Assembly: GCF_900110345.1 (NCBI RefSeq)
Contig: NZ_FODJ01000008.1
Location: forward strand, 1-64,000
Direction: 5' to 3'
Length of the DNA: 64,000 nucleotides
From: Amphibacillus marinus
GTDB lineage: Bacteria; Bacillota; Bacilli; Bacillales; Amphibacillaceae
Numbering within the stretch: position 1 is the stretch's first letter; each line of letters opens with the position of its first letter. Of this stretch, positions 48,285 through 57,761 are shown piece by piece. A program made the position numbers and the translations under genes. The notes beneath the pieces are model-generated. The model had not been told where the DNA came from. It saw nothing but the letters and a program-made list of their open reading frames with translations, and searched no databases.

Positions 48285-49232
48285 ATGATTTCCATATCAA
48301 ATTTAACAAAATGCTTTAAAAGTGGCTGTTTAGCGAATGATTCTATTTCGCTATCGGTTGCTGAAGGCGAAATATATTGCCTGCTTGGCCCCAATGGATC
48401 GGGCAAATCAACGCTAGTAAATCAATTGATTGGGTTATTAAAACCAACTGCGGGATGCATTACAGTTAACCAGATTGATGTTGTTAAACAACCCCATTTG
48501 GCAAGGCAATTGTCAGCCTTTCAACCACAAAGCCAAGTTCCAATTAATGGGCTGACCATGTGTGAGGCAGTTGAGCTAAGTGGGCGAATTAGGGGGCTGT
48601 CAAAGATCGATGCGCGTCAACGGACGGAAGCACTTATTAAACGTTTAAATTTAGAACAGTGGAAGACGACCAGAGGCGAGCAATTATCTGGGGGCTTAAG
48701 ACGATTAACAGCCTTTTGCATGACCTGTGTAGCCGATCAGAAAGTTGTCATATTGGATGAGCCTACAAATGATGTTGATCCAGAACGGCGTCGTTTGTTA
48801 TGGAGTGAAATTCATCGGATGGCAAATAAAGGCACGACCGTGGTAGTGGTAACACACAATATTTTAGAAGCAGAACAGGCGACGGATAGGTTAGCCGTTC
48901 TTTATCAAGGGAAATTACTTTGGGAGGGAAGCCCAGCAGAACTTCAATTAAAAAACGAAGCAAACTTGGTCTTTGAACTAACGTTACCTCCGGGAGTGTG
49001 CCTGAGATCTCAGTTTAATGTAGACAGCTTCGCTCAGTTAGGAAGAAAGAAATTGTTTCTTATTTCAATCAATGATGTAAACCTGTACATGAATAGAGTA
49101 ATGGATTTGAAGAGCAAAGGTTTGGTAGACATGTTTTCTATTAATCCGTGGAGTGTTGAGCAGGGTTATTTAGAAATAATAGCACAATACAAAGAAACGT
49201 TGGCGGAGGCAAATAATGAAAAAACAAGTTAG
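48285..49232 (+). CDS. ABC exporter ATP-binding protein
   Basis: ATPase of an ABC-2 type exporter. Walker A GPNGSGKST, signature LSGGLRRLTAF, Walker B KVVILDEPTNDVDP and the switch His in VTHNILEAE. The C-terminal 80 residues extend beyond the core, as in drug and lantibiotic exporters. GGAGGTAAAGG precedes the ATG. The permease start lies inside its end (17-base overlap). Substrate unknown; TetR control suggests a toxic compound. Confidence 0.88.
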   Translation: MISISNLTKCFKSGCLANDSISLSVAEGEIYCLLGPNGSGKSTLVNQLIGLLKPTAGCITVNQIDVVKQPHLARQLSAFQPQSQVPINGLTMCEAVELSGRIRGLSKIDARQRTEALIKRLNLEQWKTTRGEQLSGGLRRLTAFCMTCVADQKVVILDEPTNDVDPERRRLLWSEIHRMANKGTTVVVVTHNILEAEQATDRLAVLYQGKLLWEGSPAELQLKNEANLVFELTLPPGVCLRSQFNVDSFAQLGRKKLFLISINDVNLYMNRVMDLKSKGLVDMFSINPWSVEQGYLEIIAQYKETLAEANNEKTS

Positions 49233-49956
49233 AATTTTTTTACTCTTGTTTAGGTGGCAATTGCTTAGACTGCGAACGTTAATTCCACTGTTTATCGTAT
49301 TGCAAATGATGACTGGCGTTGGATTTATTATTGGACTTAATTATCTGGTTCCAAATATGGACCAACAGACAGCATATTTGTTTGTTTCGGGTGCTCCAAC
49401 ATTAATTTTGATCATAATTGGCGTCGTATTTGTTCCGCAAATCGTTACTGAAGATATTGCATCAGGCAGTCTTGCTTATATGTTCTCCTTACCAATTTCA
49501 CGTATTCTCTTTTTACTTACTGATTTGTTTGTCTGGCTACTTTCAGCATTACCGGGCATTATTAGTGCTTTATGGATAGGTTCTTGGTACTATGACTTCT
49601 CTTTTTCTATAGAGTGGCTGTTATGGCCAAGCATATTAATTGTCGGGCTGACATGCTGCTGCATGGGCTATGCAATAGCTCATCTAATTGCTAAGCCACA
49701 GTATGTTTTGATGCTAACAAACTTAGTCGTGTTCTTTCTTTTTTTGTTTACCCCAATCAACTTTCCGCTTGAACGATTGCCATCAGTCATTCAGGCCCTG
49801 CATCTCAAGTTACCGTTTATCCATATGGCAGATTTAATTCGCCAATCAATAAATGGGGAGAACCAGTTTATTACTCACCAGACAGTCATCATGTTAAGCA
49901 TTTGGTTAACGCTGAGTTTCGGCATTATGATAATCGTTGTACAACGGAGGAGATAG
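49216..49956 (+). CDS. ABC-2 type permease
   Basis: A 246-residue membrane protein with six hydrophobic segments and EDIASGSLAYMFSLPISRILFLLTD after the second, a hallmark of ABC-2 permeases. It partners the ATPase with which it overlaps. No terminator is obvious before the LacI-type gene's promoter. Confidence 0.82.
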   Translation: MKKQVRIFLLLFRWQLLRLRTLIPLFIVLQMMTGVGFIIGLNYLVPNMDQQTAYLFVSGAPTLILIIIGVVFVPQIVTEDIASGSLAYMFSLPISRILFLLTDLFVWLLSALPGIISALWIGSWYYDFSFSIEWLLWPSILIVGLTCCCMGYAIAHLIAKPQYVLMLTNLVVFFLFLFTPINFPLERLPSVIQALHLKLPFIHMADLIRQSINGENQFITHQTVIMLSIWLTLSFGIMIIVVQRRR

Positions 49957-49984
49957 TATCTAGTGATGCTATCTTTTAAAAATC

Positions 49985-50031
49985 TTGACATAATGTGTCG
50001 GTTTGTTATAATGATTATGAAATCGATTTCA
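49985..50031 (+). promoter_or_regulatory. Promoter and operator of the sucrose repressor gene
   Basis: TTGACA at 49985-49990, a 16-base spacer and TATAAT at 50007-50012. The perfect palindrome TGAAATCGATTTCA (50018-50031) follows at the start site. The same palindrome precedes the PTS gene, so autoregulation is likely. It also fits the cre consensus. Confidence 0.85.
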
Positions 50032-50051
50032 GTTTATTTAGGTGGTAAGGT

Positions 50052-51053
50052 ATGAAAATTAAAGATATTGCTAAGCTGGCTGGTGTTTCTCCAGCAACTG
50101 TATCACGCGTGATGAACAAGAATGGCTATGTTAAAGCGGAGAAACGAGAAGCGGTTGAAAAGGTTATCCGTGAAGTTGGTTATCGGCCTAATGAGATAGC
50201 GAAGTCATTAAAAAATAAACGCTCTAATATTATTGGCGTTATTGTTCCTAAGATCAGTACTGAAACAGCAAGTAGGGTGTTAGAAGGTATTACACAAATT
50301 GCCAAGGAAAGAAACTATCAGCTATTAATTTCTAATACTAATTTGCAAATTGAAGAAGAAATTAACGCTCTTGAATTTTTATCTAATAAGCTTGTTGATG
50401 GTATTATAATTTCAGCTACAGAGGTAACAGATCAACATTTAGCTGTAGCCCGGCAATTGACCGTTCCATTGGTGGTTATTGGTCAGAGAATGGCAGGATT
50501 CACTTCAATTTTGTATAGTAACAATCATGCGGTGCATGATTTAGTTGATCACCTCGTTCAGGCTGGACATAAGAAAATTGGCTTTATTGGAGTTGATCCA
50601 AAGGATAAAGAAGTTGGTCAAGTGCGAAAGCAGGCTTATATGGATGCGCTTAATCACCACCAGTTACCCTATAAAGAAGAACTGGTCGCAATTGGTGACT
50701 TTTCGATTGAATCAGGCTATCAGCAGATGGCAAGCATTTTAAAGAAGCAACGACCTACAGCTGTTCTAGCAGTGACGGATCATCTGGCGATTGGGGCAAT
50801 TCAGTGTATTAAAGATAATGGGCTCTCAGTGCCTGCAGATATTTCTGTAACTGGCTTAGGGGACGTTAAACTTGCTAAATACTTATCGCCACCATTAACA
50901 ACAGTACATTATTATTTCAAAACAAGTGGTCAATTAGCAGCGAGTGAATTGTTTAATCAAATCGATCAATTAAATATGGAAAACAAAGAAATTTACGTAG
51001 ACTATGAACTTAGAATACGGGCGAGTGTAAAAAAAATAGAACGTAATAGTTAG
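50052..51053 (+). CDS. scrR: LacI-family repressor of the sucrose operon
   Basis: N-terminal LacI helix-turn-helix (MKIKDIAKLAGVSPATVSRVMN) and hinge, then a periplasmic-binding-protein-like sensor domain. Length 333 aa. It stands upstream of sucrose PTS and sucrose-6-phosphate hydrolase genes, and identical 14-bp palindromes flank both promoters. The function as sucrose repressor is inferred from context. AGGTGGTAAGGT precedes the ATG. Confidence 0.88.
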   Translation: MKIKDIAKLAGVSPATVSRVMNKNGYVKAEKREAVEKVIREVGYRPNEIAKSLKNKRSNIIGVIVPKISTETASRVLEGITQIAKERNYQLLISNTNLQIEEEINALEFLSNKLVDGIIISATEVTDQHLAVARQLTVPLVVIGQRMAGFTSILYSNNHAVHDLVDHLVQAGHKKIGFIGVDPKDKEVGQVRKQAYMDALNHHQLPYKEELVAIGDFSIESGYQQMASILKKQRPTAVLAVTDHLAIGAIQCIKDNGLSVPADISVTGLGDVKLAKYLSPPLTTVHYYFKTSGQLAASELFNQIDQLNMENKEIYVDYELRIRASVKKIERNS

Positions 51054-51060
51054 TAGCCTT

Positions 51061-51099
51061 TACCGCAGATTAACTGACTGTAAATCCCCGCTCATCAGG
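51061..51099. repeat. Short dispersed repeat fragment (CGCAGATTAAC type), copy 1
   Basis: CGCAGATTAACTGACTGTAAA shares its start and spacing with the fragments at 55281 and 63436. It lies just after the scrR stop. Confidence 0.45.
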
Positions 51100-51188
51100 T
51101 ATAAGAGAGGAATTAAATTATGCTAAGCGGTGCTCAACAGTCAGTAGAGGCCCGATTGGTAATTAGTAAAATTCACACTGATAAAAGA

Positions 51189-51225
51189 TTCACATTTTTT
51201 TCACAAAAATGTGAAATCGATTTCA
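51189..51225 (+). promoter_or_regulatory. Operator palindrome and overlapping hairpin upstream of the sucrose PTS gene
   Basis: TGAAATCGATTTCA at 51212-51225 is identical to the palindrome before scrR. A perfect 11-bp inverted repeat, TTCACATTTTT (51189-51199) and AAAAATGTGAA (51205-51215), overlaps its left edge. The palindrome meets the cre consensus TGWAANCGNTNWCA as well, so ScrR and CcpA could compete for it. Confidence 0.8.
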
Positions 51226-51313
51226 GATCAACAATAATTGCAGATAGCTTTGGGCCAAATCATGGATCTATTTAATTAGTTTAGATAATATTTCTTTTTA
51301 GGAGGCAAAATAA

Positions 51314-52687
51314 ATGAACGATCAAGTAACGATTAATCAGATTATCGAAGCCGTTGGTGGCCGTGATAATATTAAAAACTTTGAACACTGTGCAACGCGG
51401 TTACGGATTATTCTACGTGATGAGAAAAAATTTGATCAACAAAAGGCTGAAGCTGTTTCGGAAGCAAAGGGCTACTTCTTTAATACTGGCCAGCATCAGT
51501 TTATTTTTGGAACGGGTAAGGTTAATCAAGTTTTTCGAGCTTTCGAGCAAGAGATGGGCACGAATCAGCAAGTGAAAGAAGATGACTTTAAAGATGATGT
51601 TTACCAGCAACTAAACCCAGTCCAGCGGGTAGTAAGAATTTTAGCAGATATTCTGGTGCCATTAATTCCTGTACTCGTTACAACTGGTTTATTAATGGGG
51701 ATAAGGGGTTTATTACTTGAACTGGGTATGAATCTGTCTGATGAAGCATTAACCATTTTCCAAATGTTAACGGATACAGCTTTTGCATTTTTACCTGTGT
51801 TAATTGTATACAGTGCAGCAAGGAAATTTGGCGGTAATCCTCTAATTGGAATTGTTGTCGGATTAATGCTTGTTGCTCCCCAGCTACCAAATGCATGGGC
51901 GGTTGTGGATGGAAGTGTTGAACCACTAAGTATCTTTGGAATTGATGTTATTGGTTACCAAGGCTCTATTATTCCTGCTATCGCTGCGGGTTATTTAGTT
52001 GCCAAGCTTGAAAAAGGACTAAGGAAAATAGTTCCACAAGTAATGGATTTAGTTCTGACACCTTTTTTAACCATTACCGTTACTATTGCTGCTATGCTAT
52101 TTGTCCTTGGACCCATTCTTCAGTTAATTGAATCCGGTGTAATTGGTTTTATAATATCTATTTTAGAAGCACCTTTCGGATTGGGTTATGTTGTCTTTGG
52201 CGCGTTACAACAATTATTGACCATTACTGGATTACATCATTCACTAAGCATAATTGAGATTAATTTATTAAATGAGACAGGTTTAAACGTGATTCAAACA
52301 TTGATTACGGTAAGTATGGCTGGTCAGTTTGGTGCAGCTATTGCCGCATCGCTCCTGATTAAGGATAAGGTTAAACGAACAAATGCATTATCTTCGACAG
52401 CATCAACGCTTTTTGGCATAACGGAACCATTATTATTTGGCGTTAATTTACGCCATTTTAGAATTTTTGTATCTGGTATGGTTGGTGGTGCGATTGGTGG
52501 CCTAATAACGTATCTACTTGGTTTAAAAGCGACTGGGATGGGAATTACTTTTATTCCAGGATTACTGCTATATACAAGCCGAATAAGTGCATTAATTCAA
52601 TACATTTTAGTAATCGCTGTATCCTTTGCTATTGGTTTTGTACTCGTGCGGATTCAATCAAATAAAATTAAAAATGAAATGAATTAA
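51314..52687 (+). CDS. scrA: Sucrose-type PTS transporter EIIBC
   Basis: Imports and phosphorylates sucrose to sucrose-6-phosphate. EIIB domain at residues 1-90 with the phospho-Cys in NFEHCATRLRI, then an EIIC domain of about ten membrane helices with the conserved segment FGITEPLLFGVNLR. Length 457 aa. No EIIA domain is attached, so a separate glucose-type EIIA must phosphorylate it. Substrate is inferred from the hydrolase downstream. TTAGGAGGC precedes the ATG. Confidence 0.9.
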   Translation: MNDQVTINQIIEAVGGRDNIKNFEHCATRLRIILRDEKKFDQQKAEAVSEAKGYFFNTGQHQFIFGTGKVNQVFRAFEQEMGTNQQVKEDDFKDDVYQQLNPVQRVVRILADILVPLIPVLVTTGLLMGIRGLLLELGMNLSDEALTIFQMLTDTAFAFLPVLIVYSAARKFGGNPLIGIVVGLMLVAPQLPNAWAVVDGSVEPLSIFGIDVIGYQGSIIPAIAAGYLVAKLEKGLRKIVPQVMDLVLTPFLTITVTIAAMLFVLGPILQLIESGVIGFIISILEAPFGLGYVVFGALQQLLTITGLHHSLSIIEINLLNETGLNVIQTLITVSMAGQFGAAIAASLLIKDKVKRTNALSSTASTLFGITEPLLFGVNLRHFRIFVSGMVGGAIGGLITYLLGLKATGMGITFIPGLLLYTSRISALIQYILVIAVSFAIGFVLVRIQSNKIKNEMN

Positions 52688-52717
52688 CTAAATTATTAAG
52701 TGTTGACTAATATCGAC

Positions 52718-52757
52718 GGGGTGTTGAGGATAAATGCCTCCACCCTTAATTTTTTTA
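52718..52757 (+). terminator. Intraoperonic terminator between scrA and the fructokinase gene
   Basis: GGGTGTTGAGG pairs with CCTCCACCC (with a small bulge) and is followed by TTAATTTTTTT. It should reduce transcription of the two downstream genes relative to scrA. Confidence 0.7.
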
Positions 52758-52773
52758 AAGGAGATGTGGGCGA

Positions 52774-53751
52774 ATGCCAGGGACAATATATTCAATAGGT
52801 GAGGCGCTTATTGATTTTATTCCTAATCAACATAATTGTCATTTAAAGGATGTAATGGGTTTCAAAAGAGTGATGGGAGGAGCGCCAGCAAACGTTGCTG
52901 TTTCAATAGCTAAGCTGGGTGGCTATAGTAGCTTCATTTCAAAGCTAGGTGAAGATGCTTTTGGCGATCACATTGTTGAACAATTAGTGTATTATCAGGT
53001 AGAAAGAGAATGGCTAATAAGAACGAATCAGGCTAATACGGGCCTTGCATTCGTATCATTAAATGAGAATGGCGAACGTGATTTTTCATTTTACCGCAAC
53101 CCAAGCGCAGACATGTTATTAAGTCCTGAGGAAGTGAGTGGGCTCTCCTTCCAAGAGGACGATGTGTTACATTTTGGTTCCGTCGACTTAATTGATGCTC
53201 CGGTCAAGGAGGCGCACCTTGCTGTAATTAAACAGGCAGAGATAGATCAAGCATTAATTAGTTTTGATCCAAATGTTAGGTTACCACTCTGGGATAGCGC
53301 TGAGGCGTGCCGATCGGCAATAAATCAATTTATTCCACATGCTCATGTATTAAAAATATCTGATGAAGAACTACAGTTTATAACTGGAATGGACGATGAA
53401 CAGCAAGCGCTCCAGCGTCTTTTTATTGGTAATGTCCAGTGGGTTGTCTATACAAGAGGACGCAAGGGTGCAGTACTTCTGACTAAAACTGGTCAGATAG
53501 TAAAGCACAGCGGCTATCAGGTCAAGCCGGTTGATACGACTGGTGCAGGGGATGCGTTTGTTGGTGCGCTGCTCTATCAATTGCAAGAGAAAATGATAAG
53601 CCTTAAAACCTTAAACAAACTATCAGAGGAACAATTACAGAGGTTACTTGCTTTCAGTAATGGCTATGCCGCGTTAACGACATTAAAGAATGGTGCAGTG
53701 GAGTCGTTGCCAACACATGCAGAAACGTTAGCCTTTATGGCTAATTATTAA
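52774..53751 (+). CDS. scrK: Fructokinase (PfkB/ribokinase family)
   Basis: Phosphorylates the fructose released from sucrose-6-phosphate to fructose-6-phosphate. GEALIDFIP at the N-terminus, GGAPANVAVSIAKLGG for substrate binding, and DTTGAGDAFVGALLYQL with the catalytic Asp. Length 325 aa. AAAGGAGATG precedes the ATG. It lies between EIIBC and the hydrolase in the sucrose operon. Confidence 0.9.
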   Translation: MPGTIYSIGEALIDFIPNQHNCHLKDVMGFKRVMGGAPANVAVSIAKLGGYSSFISKLGEDAFGDHIVEQLVYYQVEREWLIRTNQANTGLAFVSLNENGERDFSFYRNPSADMLLSPEEVSGLSFQEDDVLHFGSVDLIDAPVKEAHLAVIKQAEIDQALISFDPNVRLPLWDSAEACRSAINQFIPHAHVLKISDEELQFITGMDDEQQALQRLFIGNVQWVVYTRGRKGAVLLTKTGQIVKHSGYQVKPVDTTGAGDAFVGALLYQLQEKMISLKTLNKLSEEQLQRLLAFSNGYAALTTLKNGAVESLPTHAETLAFMANY

Positions 53752-53788
53752 TTATAATGCTGAAATACGGGAAGTCAGGAGAAATGAA

Positions 53789-55249
53789 ATGAATCCATTA
53801 CAGCAAGAGCTACAGAGAGCAATTCTAACCGAGCAGCATGACTTAAGGAACTTAGTTGTACAAGATTTTTGGCGTCAAGCCTTCCATGAGATGCCTCCAA
53901 CAGGCTGGTTAAATGATCCTAACGGTCTTTGTCAGTTCAATGGTGTGTATCATTTATATTATCAATTCTCACCAATTGATGTTGCGGGTGGACTAAAATA
54001 TTGGGGGCATAAAACATCAAAGGATCTTGTCTATTTTCAAGATGAAGAGGTGTTTTTATACCCAGATCAACCTTTTGACTTGCATGGTGTCTATTCCGGC
54101 AGTGCTTTTATTAAGGATAATGAGCTTCATTTTTTTTACACCGGAAATGTCAAGCTTGAAGGAGATTATGATTATATTAATAGTGGGAGAGAACAGAATA
54201 CCATTCATGTTGTTAGTAAGGATGGCTTTACGATCACATCGCGAAAGCAAGTATTAGGGATGGCTGATTATCCGCCAGGCTTTAGCCAGCATATTCGTGA
54301 TCCTAAAATTGTTCAATATAAAGATTCTTTCTATATGATCCTCGGTGCACGAACACGCAGCGACCAAGGTGATCTGCTTGTCTACAGCTCAACTGATTTG
54401 TCAGAATGGAATTATCAGGGAACGCTGTTAGAGTCTAACCCAAGCTTGGGTTATATGTGGGAGTGTCCAGATTTATTTACGTTAAATGGACAAGATATTT
54501 TAATAATTTCGCCACAAGGAATGGAAGCAGAGGTCGATAAATATCAAAATGTATACCAATCAGGGTATTTTCTTGGAGAAATGGACTGGCAATGGTGTCG
54601 TTTTAAGCAAAGTGGTCATTTCCAAGAGCTTGATTACGGCTTTGATTTCTATGCACCCCAAACATTTGAAGATGAGCAGGGGCGAAGAATGATGATTGCA
54701 TGGATGGGGCTACCTGATATTGAGCCGAATTATAGTAATCCAACTGTTGCCTTTGGCTGGCAGCATACTATGACGCTGCCAAGAGAATTAGTTTTTTTAA
54801 ATGGAAAATTATATCAGAAGCCTTTGCCTGCCTATCAGCAATTACGAAGGGAATTAATCACACGCCACCTCACTGTGAATGGTGAATGCAATGATCAACA
54901 GTTGTTTGGTGAAGTTTATGAGCTATCAATTAATATAGAACAATTAACAAGCTTCTTTGCTGTTCATTTAAGAGAAGATACGGAAATCAGCTTTCATGCT
55001 ACTAATGGGCAGTTATGCCTTAGTCATGGAGAATCAGGCTATGGTCGAACACTGCGCCGTCTAGCATTAGAGCAATTAGACAGCTTGACTATTTTTTCCG
55101 ATCGATCCTCACTTGAGGTATTTATCAATGAAGGGGAGTACGTCCTGACTTCAAGATTTTACCCTAAGCCTGGGAAAGATCGAATTAGCTTTTCTGGAGA
55201 GGCATCGATTAATATTTGTAAATGGGATCTGATCAAAGCTGACAACTGA
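53789..55249 (+). CDS. scrB: Sucrose-6-phosphate hydrolase (GH32)
   Basis: Cleaves sucrose-6-phosphate into glucose-6-phosphate and fructose, in the cytoplasm. GH32 motifs: WLNDPNG (nucleophile Asp), HIRDPK (transition-state Asp) and WECPDLF (acid/base Glu). An N-terminal five-bladed propeller is followed by a C-terminal beta-sandwich with SLEVFINEGEYVLTSRFYP. Length 486 aa; no signal peptide. AGGAGAAAT precedes the ATG. It ends the sucrose operon. Confidence 0.94.
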   Translation: MNPLQQELQRAILTEQHDLRNLVVQDFWRQAFHEMPPTGWLNDPNGLCQFNGVYHLYYQFSPIDVAGGLKYWGHKTSKDLVYFQDEEVFLYPDQPFDLHGVYSGSAFIKDNELHFFYTGNVKLEGDYDYINSGREQNTIHVVSKDGFTITSRKQVLGMADYPPGFSQHIRDPKIVQYKDSFYMILGARTRSDQGDLLVYSSTDLSEWNYQGTLLESNPSLGYMWECPDLFTLNGQDILIISPQGMEAEVDKYQNVYQSGYFLGEMDWQWCRFKQSGHFQELDYGFDFYAPQTFEDEQGRRMMIAWMGLPDIEPNYSNPTVAFGWQHTMTLPRELVFLNGKLYQKPLPAYQQLRRELITRHLTVNGECNDQQLFGEVYELSINIEQLTSFFAVHLREDTEISFHATNGQLCLSHGESGYGRTLRRLALEQLDSLTIFSDRSSLEVFINEGEYVLTSRFYPKPGKDRISFSGEASINICKWDLIKADN

Positions 55250-55281
55250 GAGATCTAGCCGATAATGCTAGGTCTTTTTTT
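55250..55281 (+). terminator. Terminator of the sucrose operon
   Basis: AGATCTAGC pairs with GCTAGGTCT and is followed by TTTTTTT. Confidence 0.9.
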
Positions 55282-55319
55282 GCGCAGATTAGCAGTCAGT
55301 AAAGGTCCGAATTGTTCAG
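55281..55319. repeat. Short dispersed repeat fragment (CGCAGATTA type), copy 2
   Basis: CGCAGATTAGCAGTCAGTAAA directly follows the T run of the sucrose terminator and resembles 51061 and 63436. Confidence 0.45.
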
Positions 55320-55489
55320 TTGCCGTTCCTTAGGAAGTCACCCTGGGGTTAAACCTATAAGTGGTAGCAATCTTATGGGAATAAAGCAACCTTTGCTGCT
55401 GATTGATGATTTAATTTATCATGTCTGGATGTTCCTATTAAGTGAATTCATGATATAATCGGTTGAAGCTTTTTAGTGAGGTGAGAGTC

Positions 55490-56233
55490 ATGTTAAAAGT
55501 AAAAAATGTTGTCTTGGCTGAAGGGATGCCTAAAATCTGCATCTCAATTACTGGAGCAACAGTGGAAGAAATTATTCAGAACGTTGAGCAGGTGAAGCAA
55601 TCAGAAGCTGATATTGTAGAGTGGCGTGTCGATTACTTTACTGGTGACGTTGATAAAGGTTTATGTGTATTTAAAAAAATAATACCTGATTATCCGCTTA
55701 TTTTTACCTTTAGAACGAAGGATGAAGGTGGACAAGCAGCAATAAGTGCATCATCATATCTCAAGCTTAATCAACTTGCTATCCATTCTGGAGCTGTTGA
55801 TTTTATTGATGTTGAGCTTATGTTTGATAAAGAGATCAGGAATCAGTTGATTTTACAGGCGAAGAATTGCAATGTGCATGTTATTGTTTCGAATCATGAT
55901 TTTGAAAAGACGCCAGCAAATCAAGAGATGATTAACCGAATTAAGGAAGCACAAGTCATTGGCGCCAGCATAGCTAAGCTTGCAGTCATGCCTAATAATG
56001 TCGATGATGTTTTACGGTTGCTTAGTGTCACAAATGAAATGCGTAATAAAAAGAGTATTCCGATCGTCACCATGTCAATGGGCGGGATGGGTTTGGTAAG
56101 TCGATTGGTGGTTGAGCTAGTTGGCTCGTGTATGACCTTTGGTGCGCTAGGTGAGCCGTCCGCACCTGGCCAAATAGACTGTACAAAATTAAAAGACACA
56201 CTCATACTTGTTAACCAGAATATAGGTCAATAG
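55490..56233 (+). CDS. aroD: 3-dehydroquinate dehydratase, type I
   Basis: Third step of the shikimate pathway, through a Schiff-base mechanism. The lysine is in GASIAKLAVMP, the catalytic His in VIVSNHDFEKTP, and VEWRVDYF and FTFRTKDEGG line the active site. From the ATG at 55490 (behind GTGAGGTGAGAG) the protein is 247 aa; a nine-codon extension is rejected. No other aro gene is near. Confidence 0.94.
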   Translation: MLKVKNVVLAEGMPKICISITGATVEEIIQNVEQVKQSEADIVEWRVDYFTGDVDKGLCVFKKIIPDYPLIFTFRTKDEGGQAAISASSYLKLNQLAIHSGAVDFIDVELMFDKEIRNQLILQAKNCNVHVIVSNHDFEKTPANQEMINRIKEAQVIGASIAKLAVMPNNVDDVLRLLSVTNEMRNKKSIPIVTMSMGGMGLVSRLVVELVGSCMTFGALGEPSAPGQIDCTKLKDTLILVNQNIGQ

Positions 56234-56464
56234 TATGTGCGATATGCCCTGTTAACCATAAAAAAACAGTTCAAATGATACAAAAAAAGTAGGTTTAAAT
56301 GCAAAATGAAATATAACTGTAACATTTCTATCATCTTCCTGAAATTTATAGATGTTATACTAGCTTTGCTGGTCAAGTATCAGCGACATTTACTAGAATA
56401 CATAATTATAGATTAATATAAGTTGAGAACGATATTATTACATAGGAAGCGAGAGTGGAGCTGC

Positions 56465-57706
56465 GTGAATAGTAAAAAAGTCGTAACAAGTCTAGCTTTA
56501 TCAATTGGAATCCTTCTATCTGCCCCTTCTTTTGGTTCAGTCCTTTTGGCGGAGACCGAATCGGAGCTGGCATCAAATCGAGCCGCGCTACAGACTGAAT
56601 TAGAAGAAAAGAGAGCTGAGCTTGAAGAGATTCAAACTGGTCTTGTTGATCTCCAAGAAGAAATTGACCGAACTAATGAAGCAATTGCAGCAAACGAGCA
56701 AGCCATTAAAGAAACTGAAGAACAAGTTGAAGAGAAAGAAGCTGAAATTGCTGAATTAGAAGTTGAAATTGAAAGACTTGAAGCAGATATTGAAATGCGT
56801 GAAGAAATTTTAAAAGATCGCGCTGTTTCATTGCAAAAAAATGGTGGTGGCATTAACTATTTAGACGTGCTCCTTGGTTCACAGAGCTTTACCGATTTTG
56901 TTGATCGCATCTCATTAGTTACTAAAATTGCACAATCTGATCAAAATCTTATTGAACAATTAGAAGCAGATCAAAAAGCTGTTGAAGATCATAAGGCAAC
57001 AGTTGAAAATAAATTAGCAGAATTAAATGATACCAAAGCTGAGTTAGAGATGATGCAACAGCATGTTTTAGAACAAAAGGCTGAGCTAGAGGCTGATGTA
57101 GCTGAGCTTGAAGAGAAGCAAGCAAGAAGTCAAGCAATTATCACTGAATTAGAGCTTGAAGATCAGGAACTACAACGTTTAATTGATAACGCTCGTGCAG
57201 AAGCGGAAAGACGTCGTCAGGCTGCCATTGCAGAAGTACAATCAGAAGTCGTTCAATTTAGTGCTGCAGCACCAAGTACTAATAATAGTGCGCCTGCTGC
57301 GACAGCAAGTGCAGGTAGTGGTGCGGTTAGTGATGCAATATCAGCTGGCTATAAGTATATTGGGAATTCTACTTATAAGTTTGGTGGCGGACGTACGCAA
57401 TCAGATATTTCAAGAGGTCTGTTTGATTGTTCAGGATTTGTTTCTTGGGCGTTTAGTCAAGCTGGAATAAGTATTGCTGCCCAAACTGATGCCTTGGCCA
57501 ATACGGGAACAAAGGTATCGACAAGCGAGATGAAACCTGGTGATCTAGTATTCTTTAATACATACAAGACAAATGGTCACGTTGGTATTTACATTGGTAA
57601 TAATCAATTTATCGGCTCTCAGTCTTCAACAGGTGTTGCAATTGCAAGCATGTCAAGTGGCTACTGGGCAGATACATTTAACGGATTGGTTCGTCGAGTT
57701 AAATAA
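56465..57706 (+). CDS. CwlO-like secreted peptidoglycan hydrolase (coiled coil + NlpC/P60)
   Basis: Likely DL-endopeptidase needed for lateral wall growth. The start is GTG at 56465 behind GTGGAG; a 14-codon TTG extension is less likely. Signal peptide residues 1-31 (ending near LLAETE). Residues about 35-270 are an almost continuous Glu/Lys-rich coiled coil, as in CwlO, where it contacts FtsEX. After an Ala/Ser linker, an NlpC/P60 domain (about 300-413) has the Cys in LFDCSGFVSWAF and the His in NGHVGIYIG. Length 413 aa. Confidence 0.85.
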   Translation: MNSKKVVTSLALSIGILLSAPSFGSVLLAETESELASNRAALQTELEEKRAELEEIQTGLVDLQEEIDRTNEAIAANEQAIKETEEQVEEKEAEIAELEVEIERLEADIEMREEILKDRAVSLQKNGGGINYLDVLLGSQSFTDFVDRISLVTKIAQSDQNLIEQLEADQKAVEDHKATVENKLAELNDTKAELEMMQQHVLEQKAELEADVAELEEKQARSQAIITELELEDQELQRLIDNARAEAERRRQAAIAEVQSEVVQFSAAAPSTNNSAPAATASAGSGAVSDAISAGYKYIGNSTYKFGGGRTQSDISRGLFDCSGFVSWAFSQAGISIAAQTDALANTGTKVSTSEMKPGDLVFFNTYKTNGHVGIYIGNNQFIGSQSSTGVAIASMSSGYWADTFNGLVRRVK

Positions 57707-57723
57707 TTTCAACTATAAATATA

Positions 57724-57761
57724 AAGGCTACTGTATCTTAAAAGATACAGTAGCCTTTTCG
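57724..57761 (+). terminator. Terminator after the cwlO-like gene
   Basis: AAGGCTACTGTATCTT and its exact complement form a 16-bp stem, followed by TTTTC. Confidence 0.92.

Noticed and set aside
56320-56360. WalR binding site before the cwlO-like gene
   Set aside because: Only isolated TGTAAC and TGTTAT half-sites were found, not separated by the required five bases.
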